DNA of 64,000 bases from Rufibacter immobilis (GCF_003721565.1 NZ_RJJE01000017.1:1290636-1354635); one strand, 5' to 3'. Counted from the first letter of the stretch, positions 34,987 to 43,477 are shown. Made by a program: numbers and translations. The notes: generated by a model from the letters alone, not told the origin.

Positions 34987-36203
34987 GATTCAGAGGCTTG
35001 AAAAAGGCGGAGCACCGTTTGCATTTTGAGCTCCGTTTCCTGCCACTCCTGGGCAGGGTTGGAATCGGCGGTCATGCCGGCGCCGGCATAGGCGGTCACG
35101 GTGTGGGCGCCCAGTTCCACGCAACGCAGGTTCACGAACAAATTGGTTTCCTGCCCCACCTGCACCGGCCCCAGGTAGCCGCTGTAATAACGGCGGTCGT
35201 GCCCTTCCAGTTGGTTGATCATTTGCAGGGCGGCGGCTTTGGGCATGCCCCCCACCGCCGAGGTTGGGTGCAGCAGTTCCAGCATATGGGTACCTAGCTT
35301 GGGGAAGCCCACTTCGGCCATAGCCGCGCTGAAATCGGTGCGGAGGTGCAGCAGGTTCCCGGCGCGTACGGTTCTGGGGCCCATCTCCACGTACTCGTGC
35401 AGCCGCAGGTGCCGGAAGCAGCTCACCACGTACCGTTGCACCAGGGCCTGCTCCTCAATTTCCTTCTGCCGCCAGATGGCGTCGGCGGGCGTGAGTCCGT
35501 CTACCAACGGCTGGGTTCCGGCCAAGGCCACCGTCCTGAAGACCTGGTGCCGGTCTATCTGCACCAACAGCTCCGGCGTAGCCCCCAGCCAGGTGCCCAC
35601 CCCCGGAATAGCGACGAGCGAGACGAAGGCGGTAGGATACAGTCTGGTCAGTTGGGTAAAAGCCTGCAGCAGATCAAACCCTTCAAACAAGGGCAAGGTC
35701 TTGGTTCTGGACAGCACCACTTTCTCCAGGCAGCCTTCCTGCATGGCCTTCACCGCCGTGGCCACGGTTTGCTCAAAGGCATCGCGGGGAATTGCTTTGG
35801 CGGCTCCGCCCGGGTGGCTGGGCCAACCGCCGCCCACGGTGGGTTTAGCGGCCGTTTTTTCTAAATCAGCCCAAAACTGGCTGGGCAGGTGGCCTTCCCC
35901 CTTCTCTGGCACGGCATCGGCTTTGCCGGAAAAATAAAGCTGGGCGGGCAGGAAAAGTACCGGGGCGTTTTCTGAGGGCTGGAACGGGCAGAAAGCGAAT
36001 CCTCTGGTGGGGCCTTCCAGGGGCGGCAGGGCGTCTGCCAGTTGGGCGGCTACCACCGCCTGCACCTCTGTGCCGTTGGGTAAACGCCAGAGCGCCACGG
36101 GCAGTTGGGCGCGCAGGGCGGCACTGAAGATGGAATGCGCCGTCTCCTCCGGGGAGGAATGGGCGGGTGGCTGGGCTATGGAAGCAGGGTTCTCTTGGGA
36201 CAT
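34983..36203 (-). CDS. menF: isochorismate synthase, with an in-frame palindromic element
   Basis: Converts chorismate to isochorismate for menaquinone. The 406-aa chorismate-binding enzyme has EKVVLSRTKTLPLFEGFDLL, TVALAGTQPLVDGL, HPTSAVGGMPKAAALQMI and YYSGYLGPVQVG; the last two are the active-site signatures. Residues about 109-120 (FWADLEKTAAKP) come from a 35-bp palindromic element at 35843-35877, set in a variable, Gly/Pro-rich linker before the catalytic core. The gene starts 8 bp after menI and overlaps menD. An EntC-type role (siderophore) is possible in general, but the men context decides. Confidence 0.92.
   Translation of the reverse strand: MSQENPASIAQPPAHSSPEETAHSIFSAALRAQLPVALWRLPNGTEVQAVVAAQLADALPPLEGPTRGFAFCPFQPSENAPVLFLPAQLYFSGKADAVPEKGEGHLPSQFWADLEKTAAKPTVGGGWPSHPGGAAKAIPRDAFEQTVATAVKAMQEGCLEKVVLSRTKTLPLFEGFDLLQAFTQLTRLYPTAFVSLVAIPGVGTWLGATPELLVQIDRHQVFRTVALAGTQPLVDGLTPADAIWRQKEIEEQALVQRYVVSCFRHLRLHEYVEMGPRTVRAGNLLHLRTDFSAAMAEVGFPKLGTHMLELLHPTSAVGGMPKAAALQMINQLEGHDRRYYSGYLGPVQVGQETNLFVNLRCVELGAHTVTAYAGAGMTADSNPAQEWQETELKMQTVLRLFQASES
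35843..35877 (-). repeat. palindromic element copy 21, inside menF
   Basis: On the coding strand it reads GTTTTGGGCTGATTTAG then AAAAAACGGCCGCTAAAC, in the same reading frame as the glycosyltransferase copy. Confidence 0.8.
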
Positions 36204-36211
36204 GTACTCAA

Positions 36212-36631
36212 TTATCTATCCAGTACGGCCATGGTGATACGGCTGATGCAGACCAGATCGCCGGCCTCTGAGGTGATACGGATTTCCCAGACTTGGGTCT
36301 TGCGCCCCACGTGCACTGCCGTGGCTTTGCCATAGACGTACCCGCTGCGTACGCTCTTGATGTGGTTGGCGTTGATCTCCAGCCCCACACAGTACTGCTT
36401 CTCCAGGTCCAGGAACATGGTGGCTCCCACGCTGCCCAGGGTTTCGGCCAGGGCCACTGAGGCGCCGCCGTGCAGCAGGCCCAGGGGCTGGTGGGTGCGG
36501 TGGTCCACAGGCATACGGCCCACCAGGTAATCTTCGCCTATCTCTGTGTATTCTATGCCTATGTGTTCACCCAACGTATTTTTGTTCCAGCCGTTCAACT
36601 GTTCCAGGGTCACATCTGTGCGTCTTTTCAT
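36212..36631 (-). CDS. menI: hotdog thioesterase, probable DHNA-CoA hydrolase (MenI-like)
   Basis: A 139-aa PaaI-type hotdog protein. The motif LGLLHGGASVALAETLGSVG (about residues 51-70) contains the HGG turn and catalytic glutamate. Heading the cluster directly before menF, it most likely removes CoA from 1,4-dihydroxy-2-naphthoyl-CoA, the step between MenB and MenA. The family also includes phenylacetate-pathway enzymes, but nothing of that kind is nearby. A near-consensus TAATTTG lies about 50 bp upstream on the minus strand. The gene symbol rests on context. Confidence 0.82.
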   Translation of the reverse strand: MKRRTDVTLEQLNGWNKNTLGEHIGIEYTEIGEDYLVGRMPVDHRTHQPLGLLHGGASVALAETLGSVGATMFLDLEKQYCVGLEINANHIKSVRSGYVYGKATAVHVGRKTQVWEIRITSEAGDLVCISRITMAVLDR

Positions 36632-36683
36632 CCGTTGTTGTCGTAATTATGGCCTATCTTAGGGCCTGCAAATTAGCGTAAAA

Positions 36684-37301
36684 TTGAGCCTCAAAAAAAT
36701 CTACCTCATCCGCCACGGCCAGACAGAGCTGAACTTGCAGGGCATTGTGCAGGGCAGCGGCGTGGACAGTTCCCTTAATGAAACCGGCTTCTGGCAGGCC
36801 CAGAAATTCTTCCAGGCCTATAAAGACGTTCCCTTTGACAGAATCTACACCTCAGTGCTCCAACGCAGCGTGCAGAGCGTGCAGGAGTTCATAGACCTGG
36901 GTATTCCGCATGAGCGGCACGCGGGCCTGAACGAGATCTGCTGGGGCCACCGCGAGGGCACCCGCATCACCCCGGAGGAAGATGCCTATTACTTTGACAT
37001 GCTGCAGCGCTGGCAGAACGGCGAGACTTCTGTGCCCATTGAAGGCGGCGAAAGTCCCCAGGACGTGGCCGACCGGCAGAAGCCTGTGATAGACCTCATC
37101 CTGTCGCGTCCAGAAGAGAAGACTATCCTGGTCTGCATGCACGGGCGCGCCATGCGGGTGCTGCTGGCCCAGCTGCTCAGATACCCCCTGCACCAGATGG
37201 ACCGCTTCCTGCACCAGAACCTCTGCCTCTACCAGCTCCACTACACCGGCTCCATGTTCTGGGTAGAACGCTTTGCCGATGTCTCACATTTAGCCCGGTA
37301 A
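36684..37301 (+). CDS. histidine phosphatase family protein (phosphoglycerate mutase-like)
   Basis: A 205-aa cytoplasmic phosphatase. The phosphohistidine motif is LIRHGQTELN (RHG at 10-12), the acid/base region is LNEICWGHREG, and the second histidine is in VCMHGRAMRVLLAQL. This pattern fits broad-specificity phosphatases (GpmB/PhoE/CobC type) rather than a true glycolytic mutase. The start appears to be a TTG. It diverges from menI, 52 bp apart. The substrate is unknown. Confidence 0.85.
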   Translation: MSLKKIYLIRHGQTELNLQGIVQGSGVDSSLNETGFWQAQKFFQAYKDVPFDRIYTSVLQRSVQSVQEFIDLGIPHERHAGLNEICWGHREGTRITPEEDAYYFDMLQRWQNGETSVPIEGGESPQDVADRQKPVIDLILSRPEEKTILVCMHGRAMRVLLAQLLRYPLHQMDRFLHQNLCLYQLHYTGSMFWVERFADVSHLAR

Positions 37302-37317
37302 AAGCAACAGCTTGTGC

Positions 37318-37352
37318 GTTTAGCGGCTCTTTTTTTGAAAATAGCCCAAAAC
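37318..37352 (-). repeat. palindromic element copy 22 (asymmetric)
   Basis: GTTTAGCGGCTCTTTTTTT then GAAAATAGCCCAAAAC; the plus-strand right arm is the degenerate one. Confidence 0.8.
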
Positions 37353-37402
37353 CACGTGCACATTCTCTTCCCCCCTTATTTGTATTAGAGCTTTTTTGCC
37401 TC

Positions 37403-37410
37403 TATTTTTG
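37403..37410 (+). promoter_or_regulatory. Bacteroidota -7 element for the PDH E2 gene
   Basis: TATTTTTG, 25 bp before the ATG at 37436. Confidence 0.6.
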
Positions 37411-37435
37411 AAGCCTTAAAACCGAGCAAAAAACT

Positions 37436-39157
37436 ATGGCCGAAATCATCCGAATGCCCAAGATGAGCGATACTATGACCGAAGGGGTCATTGCCTCTTG
37501 GTTGAAGAAAGTTGGTGACTCTGTGAAATCTGGGGACGTTCTAGCTGAAGTGGAAACCGACAAGGCAACCATGGAATTGGAGTCTTACGAAGACGGGACG
37601 TTACTGTACATCGGCCCGAAAGATGGTGAATCTGTACCGGTAGACGGCGTACTCGCCATCATCGGGAAACAAGGGGAGGATATCTCCGGCCTTATGGGCC
37701 AGGTAAACGGCGGAGCCGCTCCGGCCCCTGCCCAGGAAGCCCCTAAAGCAGAGGCCCCCAAAGAAGAACCTAAGAAAGAAGCCGCTCCTGCCGCCCAGCC
37801 GGCTGCCGCCGCCAATGTGAACGCGTCTGTGGTGACCATGCCCAAGATGAGCGACACCATGCAGGAAGGCACCATTGTGGCCTGGCACAAGAAAGTGGGC
37901 GACAAAGTGAAATCAGGTGATCTGCTGGCCGAGGTGGAAACCGACAAAGCCACCATGGAACTGGAGTCTTATGAAGACGGGACTCTTTTATATATTGGCG
38001 TGGAGGCTGGTGCTTCCGTAGCCGTAGACGGCGTACTTTGCATCATCGGCGAAGCCGGTGCCGATTACCAGGCCCTGCTCAACGGCGGCGCCAATACATC
38101 TGGCGGCAACGCCAACCCGGCAGAGGCTGCCAACAACGAGGAAGCTACCCGCCGCGAAGAACATAAAACCGAAGCCCAGTCTCAGTCTGGTGACGGCGTG
38201 AACCAATCTGCCGGTGCTCCGGTACCTGGCCAAGGCACGTCTGGCGCAGCTGCTTCCGGCACGGCCAACCAGGGCCGCATCCTGGCTTCTCCGTTGGCCA
38301 AAAAAGTTGCCCAGGAAAAAGGCATCAGTTTAGCTGACGTAAAAGGAAGCGGTGAGAACGGCCGCATTGTGCTGCGTGACGTGGAGAGCTTCACCCCTAG
38401 TGCGGCTGCCCCTAAAGCCCAGCCACAGCAAGCCGCCCCTGCTCCTCAGGCCGCTGCCGCTCCGGTTGCCTCCGGCGAAGAGTACACCGAGGTTCCGGTG
38501 TCGCAGATGCGCAAAGTGATTGCCCGCCGTCTGGCCGAAAGCAAATTTGGCGCGCCGCACTTCTACCTCACCATGGAAATTGACATGGACAACGCCATGA
38601 AAGCCCGCACCAGCATCAATGAGGTGTCGCCGGTGAAAGTGTCGTTCAATGACCTGGTGATCAAAGCCGCCGCCGCCGCCCTGCGTAAGCACCCTGCCGT
38701 GAACTCGTCTTGGTTAGGCGACAAAATCCGCTACAACAACGTGGTGAACATTGGCGTGGCCGTAGCCGTGGAAGAAGGTCTGTTGGTACCCGTTGTGCGT
38801 AACGCCGATGTGAAGCCACTTTCGGCTATCTCCGCTGAGGTGAAAGACCTGGGTGGTAAAGCCAAGTCCAAAAAGCTGCAGCCCGCTGAGATGACCGGCA
38901 ATACCTTCACCATCTCAAACCTGGGTATGTTCGGGATTGAAGAGTTCACCGCCATCATCAACCCACCAGATGCGTGCATCCTGGCCGTGGGCGGTATTAA
39001 GCAGACGCCAGTGGTGAAGAACGGTCAGATCCAGATTGGCAACGTGATGAAAGTAACCCTTTCCTGCGACCACCGCGTGGTAGACGGCGCCGTTGGTTCC
39101 GCCTTCCTGCAGACCTTGAAGGGCTTCCTGGAAGACCCGGTGAGAATGTTAGTGTAA
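37436..39157 (+). CDS. pdhC: pyruvate dehydrogenase E2, dihydrolipoamide acetyltransferase (two lipoyl domains)
   Basis: Core subunit of the pyruvate dehydrogenase complex, moving acetyl groups to CoA. The 573-aa protein has two N-terminal lipoyl domains (lipoyl lysines K43 and K171, each in ETDKATMELES) joined by Ala/Pro-rich linkers. A peripheral subunit-binding domain follows (about 281-317, ASPLAKKVAQEKGISLADVK), then the catalytic domain. Its HxxxD motif is in SCDHRVVDGAVGS (H546, D550). The E1 genes are not adjacent. A branched-chain or oxoglutarate E2 is less likely because those usually carry one lipoyl domain. Confidence 0.92.
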   Translation: MAEIIRMPKMSDTMTEGVIASWLKKVGDSVKSGDVLAEVETDKATMELESYEDGTLLYIGPKDGESVPVDGVLAIIGKQGEDISGLMGQVNGGAAPAPAQEAPKAEAPKEEPKKEAAPAAQPAAAANVNASVVTMPKMSDTMQEGTIVAWHKKVGDKVKSGDLLAEVETDKATMELESYEDGTLLYIGVEAGASVAVDGVLCIIGEAGADYQALLNGGANTSGGNANPAEAANNEEATRREEHKTEAQSQSGDGVNQSAGAPVPGQGTSGAAASGTANQGRILASPLAKKVAQEKGISLADVKGSGENGRIVLRDVESFTPSAAAPKAQPQQAAPAPQAAAAPVASGEEYTEVPVSQMRKVIARRLAESKFGAPHFYLTMEIDMDNAMKARTSINEVSPVKVSFNDLVIKAAAAALRKHPAVNSSWLGDKIRYNNVVNIGVAVAVEEGLLVPVVRNADVKPLSAISAEVKDLGGKAKSKKLQPAEMTGNTFTISNLGMFGIEEFTAIINPPDACILAVGGIKQTPVVKNGQIQIGNVMKVTLSCDHRVVDGAVGSAFLQTLKGFLEDPVRMLV

Positions 39158-39186
39158 ATTCATCGTCCGTAGACGAAACATAGAGT

Positions 39187-39226
39187 ACAGCAAGAGCCGA
39201 GGGAGCAATTCTTCGGCTCTTGCTGT
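39187..39226 (+). terminator. intrinsic terminator after pdhC
   Basis: ACAGCAAGAGCCGA pairs with TCGGCTCTTGCTGT, followed by TTTA. Its last two bases overlap palindromic copy 23. Confidence 0.85.
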
Positions 39227-39260
39227 TTTAGGCCTTTTTTCAGAAAAAGAGCCGCTAAAC
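39225..39260 (+). repeat. palindromic element copy 23 (asymmetric)
   Basis: GTTTTAGGCCTTTTTTC then AGAAAAAGAGCCGCTAAAC, continuous with the pdhC terminator. Confidence 0.85.
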
Positions 39261-39364
39261 ACATCATTGCATCTCTTTAGAGGCTAGAGGCTAGAGGCTC
39301 GCTCGTCTCCCGGAGACTATGAGCATGAACTACCAGTGCTACTCTCTCTACCTCTACTCCTTGC

Positions 39365-39399
39365 GTTTAGCGGCTCTTTTTCCGGAATCAAGCCAAAAC
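39365..39399 (-). repeat. palindromic element copy 24 (asymmetric)
   Basis: GTTTAGCGGCTCTTTTTCCG then GAATCAAGCCAAAAC; close to copy 1. Between copies 23 and 24 (39280-39300) lies a short tandem repeat of AGAGGCT units. Confidence 0.8.
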
Positions 39400-39432
39400 C
39401 AGCCTGATCTTTGCACGAAACCACTATACACA

Positions 39433-39467
39433 AAAAAGCCGCTCCAGGGAAGTGAAGCGGCTCTTTC
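39433..39467 (-). terminator. terminator hairpin after nagB
   Basis: AGCCGCT and AGCGGCT pair. On the minus strand the downstream arm is followed by TTTTTT. Confidence 0.7.
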
Positions 39468-39486
39468 TCTTTAAAACCTTATGCTA

Positions 39487-41409
39487 TTAAAATTTGAACC
39501 TTACAAATGCCTCCATGGCCTCGTAGTTGGCTAAACCTAAGTCATCATAACGGCGGGCAGTTTCGCGGTTACGCTCCTGAGCCCGTAGCCAGAACTCACG
39601 CTCATCATCGCCGGGGAAGACCGGCGTATCTTTCTGGGACTGGTGCTTGAAGATGGCCATTTTCTTGCGCTGCACTTCCTGCGGAGAAAGCGGAACGGCC
39701 ATTTCAATCTCATGGGTCTCAAATTCGTGCCAGGCACCGCGGTACATCCACAGCCAGCAGTCCTCCACCCAGGTCTCGCCGTTGGCACGTAATCTTTTCA
39801 GAGCCTCCACAATGATGTTGAAGCAGACAATGTGCGTGCCGTGCGGGTCTTCAAAATCGCCGGCGGCGAACACCTGGTGCGGTTTAATGCTTTGTAGCAG
39901 GGTCATGGTCATCTCAATGTCCACATCCGTTACCGGATTTTTCTTGGTCTTGCCGCTCTCATAGAAAGGCAGCGCCTGGAAATGGATATGATCGTCTTCC
40001 AGACCGGCGTAGCGGGCACCGGCAATGGCTTCGCTCTTCCTGATGAAGGCTTTCACGTTCTGGATCTCCGGGGTATCTACCTGGTTAGGCTGCTTCTGCT
40101 CAATGAAAGCGCGCATGTCCTCATAGATAGCCGTCAGTTGCTTGCCGTCTTGGCCCACGCTCTTGGAGAAGTCAATGGCGAACTCCATGTAGCGCAGCAC
40201 GTCATCATCCCAAACGGCGGTATTGCCGGAGGTCTGGTAGGCCACGTGCACGTCATGGCCTTGGTCTACCAACCGGATGAACGTACCGCCCATGGAGATC
40301 ACATCATCATCTGGGTGCGGCGAGAAGATAATGGAACGTTTCTGCGCAGGCAGGGCTCGCTCAGGACGCTGTGAGTCATCTGAGTTCGGCTTGCCGCCTG
40401 GCCAGCCGGTAATAGTATGTTGCAGCTTGTTGAAGACATCAATGTTGATGTTGTACACCGGGCCGCGGTCTACGGCCAGTTGGGCCATGCCATGGTTGTT
40501 ATAGTCTTCCTCAGTCAGTTTTAAAATTGGCTTCTTCAGGGTGCTGGACAGCCAGATCACCGCTTTCTTGGTTAGTTGCTCATCCCAAACGCAGTCTCTG
40601 GTAAGCCAAGGCGTACCGAAACGGGTGAGTTCAGAGGCGGCATCTTGGTCCAACACAAACTCCACGTTGTCTGAGAGTTGCAGATAGGTGGCCGGAACGT
40701 CACTGGAGATCTCCCCTTCCACGGCTTTCTTGATGATGGAGGCTTTCTTGCCGTTCCAGGCCATCAACACAATCTCGCGGGCCTTGAAGATGGTCCCAAT
40801 CCCCATGGTGATGGCCTTGGTAGGCACATTCTCCTTGCCCCCGAAATCACGGGAGGCATCACGGCGGGTCAGGTCATCCAGGGTTACCAGGCGGGTACCG
40901 GAGTTAGGCGCAGAACCAGGCTCATTGAAACCAATGTGACCGGTACGGCCAATCCCCAGGATTTGCAGATCCAGTCCGCCCAGGGCCTCAATTTTACGCT
41001 CATACTCCAAGCAGAAGGCCGGAATCTCCTCCAGCGGCAACGTTCCGTCTGGGATGTTGATATTCTGGCGCTCAATGTCAATGTGATCGAACAGATTCTC
41101 GTTCATGAACGTCACATAGCTCTGATTGGCCGTAGGCAGCATGGGGTAATACTCGTCCAGGTTGAACGTGATCACTTCCTTAAAGCTCAAGCCCTCTTCG
41201 CGGTGCAGGCGAACCAGTTCGTTGTAAACTCTTACGGGGGTGGCACCGGTGGCAAGACCCAAGACGGTCTTCTCACCTTTCTGCTGTTTGCTTTTAATTA
41301 AATCGGCAATACGTCTTGCAACCGTTACGGAGGCGATGTCCTGGTTGGGGTAAACGGTTACCGGGAGTTTCTCGAATCGGGTTTCTTCAAGGAGGTTTAA
41401 ACGACTCAT
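39487..41409 (-). CDS. nagB: glucosamine-6-phosphate deaminase fused to a PIG-L-like domain
   Basis: A 640-aa, two-domain protein. The N-terminal half is a NagB deaminase (VLGLATGATPVRVYNELVR, FNLDEYYPM with the catalytic Asp, GIGRTGHIGFNEPGS), which makes fructose-6-phosphate from glucosamine-6-phosphate. From about residue 365 (KRSIIFSPHPDDDVISMGGT) the C-terminal half is an N-acetylglucosaminyl-phosphatidylinositol deacetylase-like (PIG-L/LmbE) fold with its HPDDD metal site. This pairing is common in Bacteroidota. The second domain may deacetylate GlcNAc derivatives, but that is unproven. The ATG at 41409 was chosen because a longer frame begins inside the promoter at 41445. Confidence 0.92.
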   Translation of the reverse strand: MSRLNLLEETRFEKLPVTVYPNQDIASVTVARRIADLIKSKQQKGEKTVLGLATGATPVRVYNELVRLHREEGLSFKEVITFNLDEYYPMLPTANQSYVTFMNENLFDHIDIERQNINIPDGTLPLEEIPAFCLEYERKIEALGGLDLQILGIGRTGHIGFNEPGSAPNSGTRLVTLDDLTRRDASRDFGGKENVPTKAITMGIGTIFKAREIVLMAWNGKKASIIKKAVEGEISSDVPATYLQLSDNVEFVLDQDAASELTRFGTPWLTRDCVWDEQLTKKAVIWLSSTLKKPILKLTEEDYNNHGMAQLAVDRGPVYNINIDVFNKLQHTITGWPGGKPNSDDSQRPERALPAQKRSIIFSPHPDDDVISMGGTFIRLVDQGHDVHVAYQTSGNTAVWDDDVLRYMEFAIDFSKSVGQDGKQLTAIYEDMRAFIEQKQPNQVDTPEIQNVKAFIRKSEAIAGARYAGLEDDHIHFQALPFYESGKTKKNPVTDVDIEMTMTLLQSIKPHQVFAAGDFEDPHGTHIVCFNIIVEALKRLRANGETWVEDCWLWMYRGAWHEFETHEIEMAVPLSPQEVQRKKMAIFKHQSQKDTPVFPGDDEREFWLRAQERNRETARRYDDLGLANYEAMEAFVRFKF

Positions 41410-41715
41410 AGTTTGGAAAGGTGTTTTAGCTTCTTTGGAACTCGCAAAGGTATAAAGACCTGGCAAAGGACAATTGTTAGGCTGAAAACTTTTTTATTTT
41501 TTTTAGAAAGTCCGATTCCGGGATGAAGTACAGGCCGATAAAACGAGATTCCGCCGCATTCATAAAGAGGTTTTCCCTTGGGCGTATGCAACTTGGTCCT
41601 TCTTGCCCGCGCTGCCGGTCTACCGTGTAGGCACGGCTCGTGAATTCCAAAAGAATGTCGTAGTTTCGCACCAGATTCTTACGTTGTAAGAGACTTACCT
41701 TAAGAAGACCTACAC
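41410..41715. other. intergenic region between nagB and hslV
   Basis: Contains the nagB promoter and a near-consensus TAGTTTCG (41660) pointing to hslV. The stretch 41510-41690 is GC-richer than its flanks and carries a minus-strand open frame, but no protein family or RNA was recognised. Confidence 0.35.
41445..41452 (-). promoter_or_regulatory. Bacteroidota -7 element for nagB
   Basis: TACCTTTG on the minus strand, about 36 bp before the ATG at 41409. Confidence 0.65.
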
Positions 41716-42255
41716 ATGGTAAAAATACGTTCAACTACGGTGCTGGGCATCTACCACAACGGCGAAGTGGCCGTGGGGGCAGACGGACAGGCCACTATGG
41801 ATAAATACGTTGCCAAAAGCAATGTGCGCAAAATAAGAAAGCTGCAGGACGGGAAGATTGTGACCGGGTTTGCCGGTTCCACCGCCGATGCCTTCACCCT
41901 GCTGGAGCGCTTTGAGGAGAAACTGGCCGCCTACAGTAACAACATGAAGCGCGCCGCCATTGAGTTGGCCAAAGACTGGCGCAAAGACCAGTACCTGCGC
42001 AAGCTGGAAGCCATGATGGTGGTAGCCAACAAAGAAGAGCTGTTGATCATCTCGGGCACCGGCGATGTGCTGGAACCAGACCACCAGATCGCCTCCATCG
42101 GCTCCGGCAGCACCTATGCGCAGTCGGCGGCGTTGGCCTTGAAGAAACACGCCCCTCACCTCACGGCAGAGGAAATGGTGCGCGAGGCCCTCACCATTGC
42201 GGCAGACATCTGCATCTATACAAACCACAATTTCATAATAGAGAAACCGAACTAA
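41716..42255 (+). CDS. hslV: ATP-dependent protease proteolytic subunit HslV
   Basis: Threonine protease that forms a double hexamer and degrades proteins unfolded by HslU. The 179-aa protein begins MVKIRSTTVLGIYHNGEVAV; the catalytic Thr is in STT (residue 7 or 8), so a short propeptide is removed. GADGQATMDKYVAKSNVRKI and GTGDVLEPDHQIASIGSGS are conserved. The partner gene hslU is not in the window, which is unusual for Proteobacteria but common in this group. The next gene starts 89 bp downstream. Confidence 0.94.
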   Translation: MVKIRSTTVLGIYHNGEVAVGADGQATMDKYVAKSNVRKIRKLQDGKIVTGFAGSTADAFTLLERFEEKLAAYSNNMKRAAIELAKDWRKDQYLRKLEAMMVVANKEELLIISGTGDVLEPDHQIASIGSGSTYAQSAALALKKHAPHLTAEEMVREALTIAADICIYTNHNFIIEKPN

Positions 42256-42344
42256 CCCCCGGGTTAGGGTGTTTGATTTTCGCAGCCCCAAACGGTTGCC
42301 CGCTTATTTACCACAGCATTATTTAAAACAACAGAAGAAAAAGA

Positions 42345-43316
42345 ATGAAGGTAACGCAGTTCCTGAAAGATCACTACAAGCATTTTAACGCCGCCGCGCT
42401 CATTGATGCCGCTGAAGGCTACAAAACCCATTTGAACAATGGCGGAAAGATGATGATTACCCTGGCCGGTGCCATGAGTACCGCTGAGTTGGGCATCATC
42501 TTGGCTGAGATGATCCGGGAAGATAAAGTGCAGGCCATTACCTGTACCGGTGCCAACTTGGAAGAGGATATCTTCAACCTGGTGGCCCATGATTTCTATG
42601 AGCGAATTCCGCATTACCGTGACCTTACCCCGCAGGACGAGCAAGCCCTGCTGGACCGTCACCTGAACCGTGTCACTGATACCTGTATTCCGGAGGAAGA
42701 GGCCATGCGCCGCCTGGAGCACACCGTATTGAAATACTGGCAGAAAGCCGACCAGGCTGGTGAGGCCTATTTCCCGCACCAGTTCTTCTACCAGATCCTG
42801 CTCTCCGGTGATTTGGAACAGTATTACCAGATTGACCCTAAAAACAGCTGGATGCTGGAAGCAGCCAAGAAAAACCTGCCCATCTTCGTGCCGGGCTGGG
42901 AAGATTCAACGCTAGGTAACATCTATACTGGCCACGTGATCAGCGGCGATGTGAAGAATGTACACACCGTGAAAACCGGTATCCAGTACATGATGGAACT
43001 GGCCGAGTGGTACACCCAAACCGCCACCGATGAATCTACCATTGGTTTCTTCCAGATTGGCGGTGGTATTGCCGGTGACTTCCCTATCTGCGTGGTGCCT
43101 ATGCTGCACCAGGACTTACAGCGTACGGGCGTTCCATTGTGGGGCTACTTCGCGCAGATCTCAGACTCTACCACCAGCTACGGCTCTTACTCAGGCGCAG
43201 TGCCCAACGAGAAAATCACCTGGGGTAAACTGGGCATTGATACGCCTAAATACGTGATAGAATCAGACGCTACCATTGTGGCGCCACTCATCTTCGCCAT
43301 AGTGCTGGATATATAA
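42345..43316 (+). CDS. deoxyhypusine synthase-like protein
   Basis: A 323-aa member of the deoxyhypusine synthase family. ITLAGAMSTAELGIILAEMI and AITCTGANLEEDIFNLVAH form the NAD/spermidine-binding fold. ITWGKLGIDTPKYVIESDAT holds the active-site lysine (K295, equivalent to human K329 in SWGK). Eukaryotic enzymes modify eIF5A, which bacteria lack. Bacterial relatives are thought to make homospermidine or act on other amines, so the substrate here is open. The whole catalytic region is intact. It follows hslV and ends in a terminator at 43359. Confidence 0.87.
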   Translation: MKVTQFLKDHYKHFNAAALIDAAEGYKTHLNNGGKMMITLAGAMSTAELGIILAEMIREDKVQAITCTGANLEEDIFNLVAHDFYERIPHYRDLTPQDEQALLDRHLNRVTDTCIPEEEAMRRLEHTVLKYWQKADQAGEAYFPHQFFYQILLSGDLEQYYQIDPKNSWMLEAAKKNLPIFVPGWEDSTLGNIYTGHVISGDVKNVHTVKTGIQYMMELAEWYTQTATDESTIGFFQIGGGIAGDFPICVVPMLHQDLQRTGVPLWGYFAQISDSTTSYGSYSGAVPNEKITWGKLGIDTPKYVIESDATIVAPLIFAIVLDI

Positions 43317-43358
43317 TCTCAACAGAGATCCATCTTTAGCTGTAAAGGCTATTCAATA

Positions 43359-43388
43359 TAAAAGCGGGGCTAGTTGCTCCGCTTTTTT
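43359..43388 (+). terminator. intrinsic terminator after the deoxyhypusine synthase-like gene
   Basis: AAAGCGGGGC pairs with GCTCCGCTTT, with a T7 tail. Confidence 0.8.
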
Positions 43389-43438
43389 TATGTACTACCG
43401 TAACCGACGCAGGTATAACTTCCTGCTAACGCCGTTCA

Positions 43439-43473
43439 GTTTGGCCCTGATTTAGGAAAAAGGGGCGCTAAAC
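43439..43473 (+). repeat. palindromic element copy 25 (asymmetric)
   Basis: GTTTGGCCCTGATTTAG then GAAAAAGGGGCGCTAAAC; about 50 bp after a terminator. Confidence 0.75.
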
Positions 43474-43477
43474 ACCC

